Shown: one piece after another, positions 48,342 through 56,825 of the stretch
How the letters are laid out: the number at the start of each line of letters is the position of its first letter
How positions within the stretch are numbered: the stretch's first letter is position 1
Origin: Planctomycetota bacterium
GTDB taxonomy: Bacteria; Planctomycetota; Phycisphaerae; Phycisphaerales; UBA1924
DNA length: 64,000 nt
Direction of reading: 5' to 3'
Assembly: GCA_013285505.1 (NCBI GenBank)
Contig: CP053450.1
Coordinates: forward strand, 124,001-188,000
Program-made: the position numbers and the translations under genes
Notes under the pieces: generated by a model
Told to the model about the DNA's origin: nothing
Databases searched by the model: none
What the model saw: the letters and a program-made list of their open reading frames with translations, nothing else

Positions 48342-48502
48342 AGCCGCGGGCGTCAGCACGCGGAAGGGACGTGGGCGTTTTCTGAGAGCGCGGGCTCTCG
48401 ATGGGTCGTTGCTGAGGCTGTCGAGCGAGTGCTGGCGACCGGCGGTTGAGTTGCGTTCGGGGAGTGTGGAGCTCCTTCCGCGTGCTGACGCCCGCGGCTC
48501 TG
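48342..48502. repeat. Inverted-repeat element, family A copy 2
   Basis: The 26-bp AGCCGCGGGCGTCAGCACGC... at 48342-48367 has a perfect inverted copy at 48474-48499. The same core forms the element at 12103-12307. A short hairpin GAGAGCGCGGGCTCTC lies between the arms. The element starts 10 bp after the purB stop. Confidence 0.85.
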
Positions 48503-48563
48503 TTTGGTGCTGCGCGGCTGTGTTGGGTCGCGCGGCGGGGCTCGGTCGCCGATATCCTCGGTT

Positions 48564-49670
48564 ATGCGCACACTTCTCGTACTGCTCGCTGTGTTGATCG
48601 CTCCCGTCGCGCTCGCCCAGCCGCGGGATTACCCGGAGGCTGCACCCGAGCCGGGGCCCCTCCGCCTCGTGGTCATCGGGCTGACGCACGGGCACGTCCA
48701 CGGCGGCTCTCGCGGCCGCCCGCGACCGCGACGACATCGAGCTGGTCGGCGTGTGGGACCCCCGGCGCGATCTGTTCGAGAAGTTCGCCGCCCGCTACGC
48801 CATCGACGAGTCGCTCTACTTCGACGACCTCGACGCGATGCTCGACACCGCCCGGCCCGAGGCCGCGTCGGTGATGACGAGCACGGCCGACCACCTGCTC
48901 GCGGTCGAGGCGTGCGCCCCGCGGGGCGTGCACGCGGCTGGTCGAGAAGCCGCTGGCGGTCTCGGTCGAGCACGCCGACCGCATCGCGGCTCTCGCGGCC
49001 GAGCACGGCGTGATGGTGCTGACCAACTACGAGACGAGCTGGTACGCCAGCGTGCACGAGGCGTACGCCCGGCGTGAAGGGTTCGGGCCCATCCGTCGGA
49101 TTGTCGCGAGGCACGGGCACAAGGGGCCGCGGGAGATCGGGTGTTCCGAGGAGTTTCTCGACTGGTTGACCGACCCCGAGGCCAACGGGGCTGGGGCGCT
49201 CTTCGACTTCGGCTGCTATGGCGCGGTGCTCTCGACGTGGCTGCTCGATGGCCAGCGGCCGGAATCGGTCACGGCTGTCACCGCCCAGAACAAGCCCGAT
49301 GTCTATCCGCATGTGGACGACGACGCGACGATCGTGCTGGCCTACGACGGCGCGGTGGCGGTGCTGCAGGCGTCGTGGTGCTGGACGCACGATGTCAAGG
49401 AGATCGACGTCTTCGGCGAGGGCGGCTCGGTGCACGCGGGACGGTGGAACGACGCGGTTGTGCGCGCCGGATGCGCGGCCGGAGTCGCCCGCACTCCGCG
49501 GCCGGCCGGAGCCTTACGCCAACGAGTGGTCGTACCTGCGTGCGGTCGTTCGCGGCGAGTGTGCGGTCGACCCGCTCTCGAGTTTGGAGTACAACCGGCT
49601 GGTCGTGGAGATTCTCGAGGCGGCGCGGGAATCCGCCGCGACCGGTCGAAGCGTTGTGCTCGGTGACTGA
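48564..49670 (+). CDS. Secreted Gfo/Idh/MocA-type oxidoreductase, frame broken three times
   Basis: A signal peptide (LLVLLAVLIAPVALAQ) precedes a Rossmann domain: VVIGLTHGHVHGAL, IELVGVWDPRRDLFEKF, VMTSTADHLLAVEACA, HALVEKPLAVSVEHAD (EKP motif) and MVLTNYETSWYASV. The C-terminal alpha/beta domain follows to EWSYLRAVVRGE. Breaks are near 48702 (GGCGGCTC for GGCGCTC), 48934 (GCGGCTGG for GCGCTGG) and 49471-49500 (in GTGCGCGCC...). Corrected length is about 368 residues. Exported members of this NAD(P)-dependent family are common in planctomycetes and probably act on sugar derivatives. Confidence 0.83.
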
Positions 49671-49685
49671 GGCCGGCCCTCCGGT

Positions 49686-51228
49686 TCACTCGCGGGCGAA
49701 CCAGATGTTGCGGGCCCGGCTGTTGTGGAGCAGGAAGCCCTCGACCGCGCCGTCCGCCCCCCGCACCATCTCGATCTCCAGAAAGTACCACGCTCCGCCG
49801 CCGTAGACGCCCTCCCGCAGCGGCTTCAGCTCGACCGGCTCGTTTCGGAAGTGCACCGCCCGGATCAACTCGCCCTGCGCGCGCAGCTCGTAGACCGTCT
49901 CCAGCTCGGCGCTGCGGTAGCGGCCGGCGAACTCGGCGGGAGAACCGGTCGGTGCTTTCTGATCAGGCTGCGGGTCGGTGGACTGCTCTGGGTGCGGGGA
50001 GGACTCGTGCTGCGGAGTGCGCTCCGGATGGGTTTGCGGGAGTGCGGCGGTCCCCTGCCCGTCGGTCTGGACGCCGGTCTGCTCGTCGGTCTGGATGTTG
50101 GTTTGGGGATCGTCGTCCTCCGCCGGAGCGGGGTTCACAAGGTCTTCCAGGTACGGGTGCGCGATCACGCGCGGCATGGCCCACGCATTGATGTCTGACC
50201 GGTTGGCCAGCACGACGACGCCGAGCCCCTGCTCCGGGTAGCACTGGACCGATGCGCGGAATCCCGAGTCTCCTCCCGGATGCCACACCGTGGGCAGCCC
50301 GCGCTGCTCACCGATGAACAGGCCGCTCGCGTACGAGATCTCCTCGCCGGTCTCCAGACGCCCCGGCTCGAACATGCGCTCGGTCAGGTCCTTCCCGAGC
50401 ACCCGGCCGGTGAGCAGCTCGTCTGCCCAGCGGGCCAGGTCTTCGGCGGTTGTGAGCAGCCCCGTTGCGCCCGACGGTGCCGAAGGAGAGCCCGAACCGC
50501 CGCCACGAGCCGCTCTCGCCGCGGATGTACGACTCGGCACGACGCGGCACGACCGCGTGCACATCGTCGTGGAACAGGGTCGCGTGCATGCCCAGCGGCT
50601 CGAAGAGCTCGCGCTCGCAGTAGGCCGCGAAGGGTTCGCCGCTCACGCGGGAGACGATCTCGGCCAGCAGTGTGTACCCGGTGTTGCAGTACATCTCCTG
50701 CGAGCCGGGCTCGAAGTTGAGCGCGCGCTGGCGGACGATCGCCCGCCAGACGTGCCTGTTGGTGACAGCGTCGTCCTCGCGCCATCCCGCGGCACCGAGT
50801 AGCTGCCACTGGTCCCGCAGCCCGCTGGTGTGCCACAGCAGATGCCGGAGCCGGATCGTCTCGCCCAGGTGCGGCACCTCCGGCACGTAGTCCCGCACAT
50901 CGTCGTCGAGTGAGAGTCTGCCCTCGCGCTCGAGCAGCAGCACGGCGGCGGCCGTGAACTGCTTGGAGACCGACGCGGTGTGGAACACCGTGCCGCCGTC
51001 GATGGGCACGTTGTGCTCGAGGTGTGCCAGCCCGACCGACTCGACCAGCACCGTCTCTCCGCCCTGCACCACCGCGACGGCCATGCCGGGCGAGCCGGGT
51101 GATGCGTACCGCGAAAGGAGCCGTTGCACCGCCTCGCGGGGTGAGTCCGGCTGTGCCGCGGTTGGCGGCGGACAGGCCGCGAGAAGGCCGCACACCCAGC
51201 ACCCGATCATGGCTCGTTTGGCAATCAT
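49686..51228 (-). CDS. Serine beta-lactamase-like hydrolase, frame broken once
   Basis: A class C beta-lactamase/penicillin-binding fold. The signal/lipobox-like N-terminus CGLLAACPPP is followed by FHTASVSKQF (SxxK, catalytic Ser and Lys), EMYCNTGYTLL (YxN) and VWHPGGDSGFR (HxG). A Pro/Gln/Thr-rich linker (DPQTNIQTDEQTGVQTDGQ) joins a C-terminal ~90-residue lipocalin-like domain (FAGRYRSAELETVYELR). The break is at ~50472, GGGCGCAACG for GGCGCAACG, restoring SFGTVGATGLLTTAEDL. Corrected length ~513. It is more likely an esterase or peptidase than an antibiotic resistance enzyme. Confidence 0.87.
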
Positions 51229-51273
51229 GCCGACAGGCTAGCGGCGAGGCGGTCGTGATGATGAGTGCGCACG

Positions 51274-51302
51274 AAAAACGCCCGGGGCCGAAGCCCCGGG
51301 CG
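51274..51302 (-). terminator. Rho-independent terminator after the protease gene
   Basis: On the minus strand CGCCCGGGGC-TTCG-GCCCCGGGCG is followed by TTTTT (51278-51274): a perfect 10-bp stem with a UUCG loop, 27 bp past the protease stop. Confidence 0.92.
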
Positions 51303-51329
51303 TGTGTGGTGTTCAGAGAGTTGCCCGGC

Positions 51330-53675
51330 TCAGCAGGGCGTGTTCCACGCGTTCAGGAAGTCGAGCACGTCGAGGGTGTTGATGTTGCCGTCCTCGTTGA
51401 AGTCGCCGCTGGCGTCGCCGGCGTTCCACGCGTTGAGGAAGTCGAGCACGTCGAGGGTGTTGACATCGCCGTCGCCGTTGAAGTCGCCGGCGCAGCCGCT
51501 GTCGGCCACGACGCCCCAGATCTCGACGTCGTCGATGTTCCAGCCGGAGTAGAGCCACGAGCCGTCGGTCGTGCCCTGGGTCCAGCGGATGTAGACCGTC
51601 TCCGCGCCGTCGGCGTAGTCGGAGATGTCGTACTCGACCAAGTTCCACGAGCTGTCGGTGATCTCGCTGCCGTTGGTCCAGATCTCGTCCCAGGTCGAGC
51701 CGTCGGTGGAGACGCGGATGTAGGCGTGGTCGTAGGCCGGCTGCTCGACGTTGAGGTAGCGCTGGAAGCGGAGGCTGGTGCGGGAGAGCTCCGAGCAGTC
51801 GATGGCCATGGTGGTCATGTGCCGCTCGGGCATGTTGTTGGTGTAGTCGCCGTTGAGGTTGTAGCCCATGACGTTGTTGCCGGTCGCGCCGGAGGTCGGG
51901 TCGTTGTTCCCGTATTCACCGCCGCCGCCGGTCGGGCGGCCCCAGGCCCAGGAGGCCTCGGTCGTCCAGCCGGGGTTAGTGTTCATGTTCCACATGTAGA
52001 CCGGCTCGGGCACGCCGACGAACAGACGCACGGCGCGGGCGGTGTCGCCGTCGCCGTCGGTGGTGTTGGTGAAGCTGACGGTGGCGTCGTAGCCGCCGTT
52101 GGAGAAGCCGTCGGCGGTGCTGTTGATGGTGACGGTGACATCGACCGACCCATCGGGCGCGATTGTGCCGGAGGTGTTCGAGATATCGAGCCAGCCCGCG
52201 GGCGTGCTGATGGCGTAGTTGATCGAGAAGTCGCTCGAGTTGCGGAGCGTGTAGACCTGCGAGGCGGGGCTGAACGGCCCGCCGCTCGGACCCTCGGCGA
52301 CGAACGTGCCGCCGGGGCTCACGCGGAGGCCGGAATCGGACGGCCACAGCGTGTCGGTGACGGTCGCGCCGGAGTTGGACGGGTCGAGCCAGTCACGGAG
52401 TCGGCTGCTCGACGAGCCGCCGTCCCACGAGACACTCATGCGGCCGTACCAGTCGGCCAGGTCGTTGCCGCAGGCGGCGTAGCCGCCGTGAAGCTGCCCG
52501 ATGACGCGGTGGTTCTCGTCGAACAGCGGCGAGCCGGACGAGCCGGGCTCGGTGGTGCCGATGTCCCAGTCGAGCACGCGGACGTGCGTGCCGTCGCCGG
52601 GGACGGAGTTGCCCAGGTAGCTGGTCGTGACGGTGGGCTGGAATTCGAAGCTGATCCGCTTCTCGTCCACGTCCGGATGGTGGATCGCGATCGCCCCGGG
52701 CGTGTCCACGCCGGTCACGTCCCAGCCGGCGAAGGAGACCTCCCACGCGGGGTCCGGCGCCTCGTCGAGCTCGACGAGCGTGAAGTCGCTCGCCGAACGG
52801 CTGGCACGGAAGAACGAGCCGCTCTGGAAGTCGGTCAGCTGCCCGTCGGGCGTGCCCTCGCACTCGCTGGTCTCGTAGTTCCAGAACGTCACGAGCGACG
52901 CGGCGTTGCCCGAGTTGATGCCGCAGTGGTTGGCCGTCATGAAGTACGGCGTCTCGTCGTTGGCGGTGTTGTTGACCATGAAGCCGGTGCAGAACCGCGA
53001 GCCGCCGGTCGAGATGACCGCGACCGACGCGATCTCGGCACGCCAGCCGTCGCCCTCGGGACAGACCACGTCAACGTTGCACGCGCCGGAGCGGCCGTCG
53101 AAGACCTCACCGAACCCGCGGTAGCCGATGTTGATCGCGCCCAGATGCAGCTCGAGCTCCTCGACCGCCTTCACCGGCAGCACCAGCTCGAGGATCACAT
53201 CGTTGCCGACCGTCGGGGGCGTCCACAGCTCGTTGTGCGACGCGTTGTCGCGCGAGGTGAACGGGCGGATCGCCTGGTTGCCCATCGTCTCGTAGATGAA
53301 CAGCCGCCCGGCCTCGGGCATCGAGAAGCTGTCGAAGGCGAAGTTCAGCGAGAGCGCGTCGCCGCTGGCCACCCGGAGGCGCCACGCGATCATGCTCTCG
53401 GAGACCTGTTCCCACACGCCGTGCGTGTCGGGGGAGATGTCCACCTCGTGGGGGACGGCGTAGCGCGGGGCGAGCCCGGCCGCGGCATCCTGCTGCTCGA
53501 GCTGGGCCACGACGTCCCAGTCGATATCCGGGAGCTGGAACACCGGGATCGCCATCCGGGGCGAGATGCCCTCGATCGAATCGACCGGGTCCGGCAGGGC
53601 GCCGTTCTGCGCCGCGGCACCCGCCGCGACGGACGCCAACACCATCGAACACCACAACCGTTTACCTATCTGCAT
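51330..53675 (-). CDS. Secreted trypsin-like serine protease with BACON-like domain and dockerin-like tail
   Basis: 781 residues, intact. After a signal peptide (WCSMVLASVAAGAAAQ) and a pro-region, the lysyl-endopeptidase-type domain shows FMTANHCGIN (His), ASDFTLVELDEAPDP (Asp) and EPGSSGSPLFDENHRVIG (Ser). A BACON/immunoglobulin-like segment (INYAISTPAGWLDISNTSGT), a jelly-roll segment (RWTQGTTDGSWLYSGWNIDDVEI) and two dockerin-like repeats DFNGDGDVNTLDVLDFLNAW and DFNEDGNINTLDVLDFLNAW follow, with the chain ending in Cys. The two repeats suggest calcium-bound surface or complex attachment. It is read separately from the beta-lactamase-like gene, with a strong terminator between. Confidence 0.88.
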   Translation of the reverse strand: MQIGKRLWCSMVLASVAAGAAAQNGALPDPVDSIEGISPRMAIPVFQLPDIDWDVVAQLEQQDAAAGLAPRYAVPHEVDISPDTHGVWEQVSESMIAWRLRVASGDALSLNFAFDSFSMPEAGRLFIYETMGNQAIRPFTSRDNASHNELWTPPTVGNDVILELVLPVKAVEELELHLGAINIGYRGFGEVFDGRSGACNVDVVCPEGDGWRAEIASVAVISTGGSRFCTGFMVNNTANDETPYFMTANHCGINSGNAASLVTFWNYETSECEGTPDGQLTDFQSGSFFRASRSASDFTLVELDEAPDPAWEVSFAGWDVTGVDTPGAIAIHHPDVDEKRISFEFQPTVTTSYLGNSVPGDGTHVRVLDWDIGTTEPGSSGSPLFDENHRVIGQLHGGYAACGNDLADWYGRMSVSWDGGSSSSRLRDWLDPSNSGATVTDTLWPSDSGLRVSPGGTFVAEGPSGGPFSPASQVYTLRNSSDFSINYAISTPAGWLDISNTSGTIAPDGSVDVTVTINSTADGFSNGGYDATVSFTNTTDGDGDTARAVRLFVGVPEPVYMWNMNTNPGWTTEASWAWGRPTGGGGEYGNNDPTSGATGNNVMGYNLNGDYTNNMPERHMTTMAIDCSELSRTSLRFQRYLNVEQPAYDHAYIRVSTDGSTWDEIWTNGSEITDSSWNLVEYDISDYADGAETVYIRWTQGTTDGSWLYSGWNIDDVEIWGVVADSGCAGDFNGDGDVNTLDVLDFLNAWNAGDASGDFNEDGNINTLDVLDFLNAWNTPC

Positions 53676-54026
53676 CAGTCACTCCTCGCTCCGACGCCCC
53701 GCCGCTGCGTGTCAGCGGCACCGGGCGTTCGGACAGGATACCGACCCCCCGCACAAACCACGACACCGGGCGCCCGAGATCGCCGTTTTTTGCGACGTTT
53801 CCGTGTCTGAGTCGCCCGGGGTCCGAGAATCGGCCCGGACGCGTCCGGTTCGGGCGGCGGCGGGCCGAGGGGCGCAGCCGTGCCGAGACCAGGCGGACGG
53901 GCCTCGGACCCGCCCAAACAACAAGACCGGTCCCGGCCGCCACACTCGGTGACGGCAGGACCGGTCTTGCTCCGGACTCAGGCAGAGCCCGCGGGGGCGC
54001 GACACATCGGCCGCGCACGTCGAGCA
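53676..54026. other. Intergenic region between protease and H1-like genes (351 bp)
   Basis: No gene is seen. It holds the terminator of the H1-like gene (53915-53969) and must contain the promoter of the protease gene, which reads leftward. No clear promoter boxes were recognised. Confidence 0.5.
53915..53969 (-). terminator. Rho-independent terminator of the second H1-like gene
   Basis: CAAGACCGGTCC (53922-53933) and GGACCGGTCTTG (53958-53969) form a perfect 12-bp stem; on the minus strand it is followed by TTGTTTG. Confidence 0.85.
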
Positions 54027-54419
54027 TCACATGGGCGCGGCCGTGCCGTCCGCCGATGCGACCACGCCGCCCTTGGCGGCCTTGCGTGCCCTGGAGGTCT
54101 TGCGGCCGGAAGCCTTCTTGCCGGCGGCCTTCTTGGTCGCCTTCCGGGCGACCCGCTTGCCGGCCTTCTTGGTGGCCTTCTTGGACGCCTTCTTTGTAGC
54201 CTTTTTCGAGGCCTTTTTCGCGGGCTTCCCGGCGACCTTCTTCGAGGCCTTCTTGGCGGCCTTCTTCTTGCCGGCCTTCTTGGTCGCCTGCTTGGCTACC
54301 TTCTTGCCGGCCTTTTTGGCGGCCTTCTTGGCGACCTTCTTCGAGGCCTTCTTGGTCACCTTCTTGGACGCTTTCTTGGCCGCCTTTTTCGCGGTCTTCT
54401 TCTTCGCTTTCTTTGCCAC
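54027..54419 (-). CDS. Short histone H1-like Lys/Ala-rich protein
   Basis: 130 residues, almost only Lys, Ala, Ser, Val and Gly in KKAxKKAxKKV units, close to the Hc1/H1-tail type. Unlike the protein at 6557-7339 it uses Lys rather than mixed Arg/Thr units, so the two are different paralogues or independent repeats. It probably binds DNA. The C-terminal 30 residues (SGRKTSRARKAAKGGVVAS) break the pattern. It starts at ATG 54419 and has its own terminator. Confidence 0.82.
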   Translation of the reverse strand: MAKKAKKKTAKKAAKKASKKVTKKASKKVAKKAAKKAGKKVAKQATKKAGKKKAAKKASKKVAGKPAKKASKKATKKASKKATKKAGKRVARKATKKAAGKKASGRKTSRARKAAKGGVVASADGTAAPM

Positions 54420-54496
54420 GGTCTGACTCCTTGTCGGCGCAACGAGCGCCGCGTCGCAGTCTACCTACCGATAACCGCGCCGCCAGTCAAGAGCGT

Positions 54497-55108
54497 CTAG
54501 ATCGAGCGGGCCAGCGCGGCGTCGAGCAGCACCGCCGCCGCGGCCTTCCCGTCGGCCGCGACGCCCGCGTCGCCAGTCACGTACGCCCGCGCGATCGCCC
54601 CATCAAACAGCAGCATCAACTGCGCCGCGAAGCGGTCCGGCTCGGGCACGCCCGCGTCGGCCGACAGGCCGCCAAGCGTCTCGAGCACCCACGCCTTGTG
54701 CCGCGCGATGACCTCGCGCCCCGGGCAGTCCGGCTCGACGAGTTCGGCCGCGGCATTGAGAAACAGACACCCGCGAAAGTCCGGCCGACCGAACCACTTC
54801 TCGAGCGCGTCGAAGACGCCCAGCAGCCGCGCCCTCGGGCTCTGCCTCGACCCCACCATCGCCTCGAACGTCTCGCGGAACAACGCGTCCTTCCGCTCCA
54901 GCGCCGCGACGACCAGATCGTCCTTGCCCCGGAAGTGCTTGTAGAGGCTCATCTTCGCGACACCGGCCTCGGCGAGGATCCTGTCGATCCCAGCAGCCCG
55001 AATGCCGACCTCGCCGAACAGCCGCACCGCAGCCTCGATGAGCCGCTCCCGAGCACCCGGCCTCGCAACCGCCCCACCACCCGCATCCGTCGTCCTGATC
55101 TGTGTCAT
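54497..55108 (-). CDS. TetR family transcriptional regulator
   Basis: 203 residues. The N-terminal helix-turn-helix is typical: ERLIEAAVRLFGEVGIRAAGIDRILAEAGVAKMSLYKHFRGKDDLVVAAL. The C-terminal ligand domain (LEKWFGRPDFRGCLFLNAAAEL) resembles the YcdC/AcrR-type C-terminal helix set. It is divergent from the AhpD-type gene with a ~200-bp AT-rich gap, so it most likely represses that gene and itself. The ligand is unknown. ATG 55108 is chosen; ATG 55120 is 4 codons longer. Confidence 0.9.
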   Translation of the reverse strand: MTQIRTTDAGGGAVARPGARERLIEAAVRLFGEVGIRAAGIDRILAEAGVAKMSLYKHFRGKDDLVVAALERKDALFRETFEAMVGSRQSPRARLLGVFDALEKWFGRPDFRGCLFLNAAAELVEPDCPGREVIARHKAWVLETLGGLSADAGVPEPDRFAAQLMLLFDGAIARAYVTGDAGVAADGKAAAAVLLDAALARSI

Positions 55109-55169
55109 ACGTATCTCCATCGGATCAACGGACACAGTATACAGAACATTCCATATCCCATAGAGGTCC

Positions 55170-55175
55170 TATAAT
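55170..55175 (+). promoter_or_regulatory. -10 element TATAAT in the TetR/AhpD divergent region
   Basis: A perfect TATAAT, unusual in this GC-rich DNA, faces the AhpD-type gene. A -35 match is weak (TTCCAT at a 15-bp gap or AACATT at 19 bp). The surrounding 55130-55260 is AT-rich and is where a TetR operator would be expected; I could not define a clean palindrome. Confidence 0.5.
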
Positions 55176-55308
55176 GGCACTCGATTCGGGCACAGAAATA
55201 ATTATGGCAGCTGGAAATATACAGACCTGTCTAGCTATTTGCCCCACACAGGCGGGCCAATCGGATGACCCGGCCAGAGCATTGACCTCGAGAATCAGGA
55301 GACACAAC

Positions 55309-55860
55309 ATGCCTCGTATCCAACCCCTCAACCACGCAGACGCCCAGGGCAAGGCCAAGGACCTCTTGGACACCGTCAAGAAGAAGATGGGCGGCACGCC
55401 CAACATCCTGACCACCATGGCCCAGAGCCCCGCCGCCCTGGAGAGCTACCTCAACTTCAGCGGCACCCTCGGGGGCGGCACCTTCTCCGCCGGGCTCCGC
55501 GAGCAGATCGCCATGGCCGCCGCCGGCGCCAACTCCTGCGAGTACTGCGCCGCCGCCCACACCGCCATCGGCAAGGGCGCGGGCGTCGACGGGGGTGAGC
55601 TGACCAAGTCGCTCGACGGCGAGCCGACCGACCCCAAGGCCGCCGCGGCCGTACGCCTCACCCGCATCCTCGTCGAGAAGCGTGGCTTCGCCAGCGACGA
55701 GGACATCCGGGACTTCAAGGCCGCGGGCTTCGACGACGGCCAGGTGGTCGAGCTGGTCGCCAACGTCGCGCTCAACATCTTCACCAACTACTTCAACCAC
55801 GTCGCCCAGACCGACATCGACTTCCCCAAGGTCAAGGTGCCGCAACTCGCGGGGGCCTGA
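55309..55860 (+). CDS. AhpD/carboxymuconolactone decarboxylase-like protein
   Basis: 183 residues. The redox motif is SCEYCAAAH with Cys77, Cys80 and His84, the pattern of AhpD-like alkylhydroperoxidases; FSAGLREQIAMAAAGANSCEYC is the conserved helix. It likely acts as a peroxidase or oxidoreductase. An AGGAG site lies 7 bp before ATG 55309, so the longer frame beginning at 55102 is rejected. Control by the divergent TetR regulator is likely. Intact. Confidence 0.87.
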   Translation: MPRIQPLNHADAQGKAKDLLDTVKKKMGGTPNILTTMAQSPAALESYLNFSGTLGGGTFSAGLREQIAMAAAGANSCEYCAAAHTAIGKGAGVDGGELTKSLDGEPTDPKAAAAVRLTRILVEKRGFASDEDIRDFKAAGFDDGQVVELVANVALNIFTNYFNHVAQTDIDFPKVKVPQLAGA

Positions 55861-55902
55861 GACCCCCGGCCCGGCCGGACCAGACGCATCCGAGTAACTC
55901 CG

Positions 55903-55933
55903 ACGCCGCGGGCTCATCACGAGCCCGCGGCGT
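55903..55933 (+). terminator. Strong hairpin after the AhpD-type gene
   Basis: ACGCCGCGGGCTC / GAGCCCGCGGCGT (55903-55915 and 55921-55933) form a perfect 13-bp stem with loop ATCAC, 42 bp after the stop. It is followed by TGCGCGCGCA rather than a T tract, so it may be a terminator of the less common kind. Confidence 0.55.
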
Positions 55934-56004
55934 TGCGCGCGCAGAAACCTCTACCCGTGTGCGGGCCCCGCCAAACTGTGCATTCGGTGAAGATCAGCCC
56001 GCGA

Positions 56005-56667
56005 TCAGCGGCGGTCACGACGCCGGAGCTGCCCCGCCCCGACCGCGCACCCGAGCCCGAGCACCGCCAGCGTCCCCGGCGAGGGGATCGCCAGCTTGGT
56101 GACGATGTTGTCGATGAATGTGCTCTGCAGGAAGGGGTCTTCCCCGCCGCGGAACTTGATGGACGTGAACGACTCGCCCGGATCGGCGACGAAGGTCAGC
56201 GTCGTGGGCCCGTCCCAGCGCATGTCGTTGTAGCCCATCTCGCCGGTGACATGGGCGAACGGGTTGCCCGTCGCGTTGATCTCTTCGTAGATGTACATCT
56301 CGGCGATGTCCTGGTCCTCGCCGTAGTCGCCGAACTCGATGCTCACCTCGCGCATGGGCTCGGAGAAGCTCATGACGAGGTAGTCGTCCGCGACGTAGTT
56401 GAAGACCGGCGAGAGGTGCTTGTGCCCCCAGGAGTCGGGGACGTTCTCTCCCGACGAGTTCCACACGGTGAAGCGCTCACCCTCGCTGCGGAAGATGACC
56501 GCCCGGACGCCGCCGGATTCCAGGTCGAGCACGCGGTAGTCGCCGGCCCGGTTGTCTCTGTTGCCCTCGACGGACTCAAAGTCGAAGACCACGTCACCGC
56601 ACACCGAGGCGGATGCCGCGCCCACCACCGAGATGCCCACCGCCATCGTCAAGGCCAGGCTGCGCAT
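56005..56667 (-). CDS. PEP-CTERM exported protein
   Basis: 220 residues. A signal peptide (RSLALTMAVGISVVGAASA) begins at ATG 56667, which has GGAGG upstream on the minus strand. The body is beta-rich (VVFDFESVEGN, VSIEFGDYGEDQD, FTSIKFRGGEDPFLQ), like galactose-binding/lectin-type exported proteins. The tail IPSPGTLAVLGLGCAVGAG plus LRRRDRR is a PEP-CTERM-type sorting signal: PxP, a membrane helix, then a basic cluster. It would be processed by an exosortase and displayed on the surface. Function unknown. Confidence 0.8.
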   Translation of the reverse strand: MRSLALTMAVGISVVGAASASVCGDVVFDFESVEGNRDNRAGDYRVLDLESGGVRAVIFRSEGERFTVWNSSGENVPDSWGHKHLSPVFNYVADDYLVMSFSEPMREVSIEFGDYGEDQDIAEMYIYEEINATGNPFAHVTGEMGYNDMRWDGPTTLTFVADPGESFTSIKFRGGEDPFLQSTFIDNIVTKLAIPSPGTLAVLGLGCAVGAGQLRRRDRR

Positions 56668-56825
56668 GGCAAGCCCTCCATATCGCCCCACACCGACCGC
56701 AACAGCGCGAATTCCCACCGGCTGCCTGCACGACGCGGCCCCACGTCCGATACGACCGGGCTCCCTCCCGGGTTGCCACCGAGCCTAGCAGAAGTGCTAT
56801 CCCAAGTCACCCCTATTCCCGGGAT

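Noticed and set aside
17797..50564. Reading the many frame breaks as true pseudogenes
   Set aside because: Breaks fall at one sequence motif in stereotyped forms, also hit essential genes (ispE, DAHP synthase, LptF/G), and leave catalytic motifs untouched. Real decay would be spread over many contexts and include stops and missense losses.
49686..51228. Beta-lactamase gene as an antibiotic resistance determinant
   Set aside because: SxxK and YxN motifs fit the broad serine hydrolase family including esterases and DD-peptidases; the added C-terminal lipocalin-like domain and genomic context do not suggest resistance.
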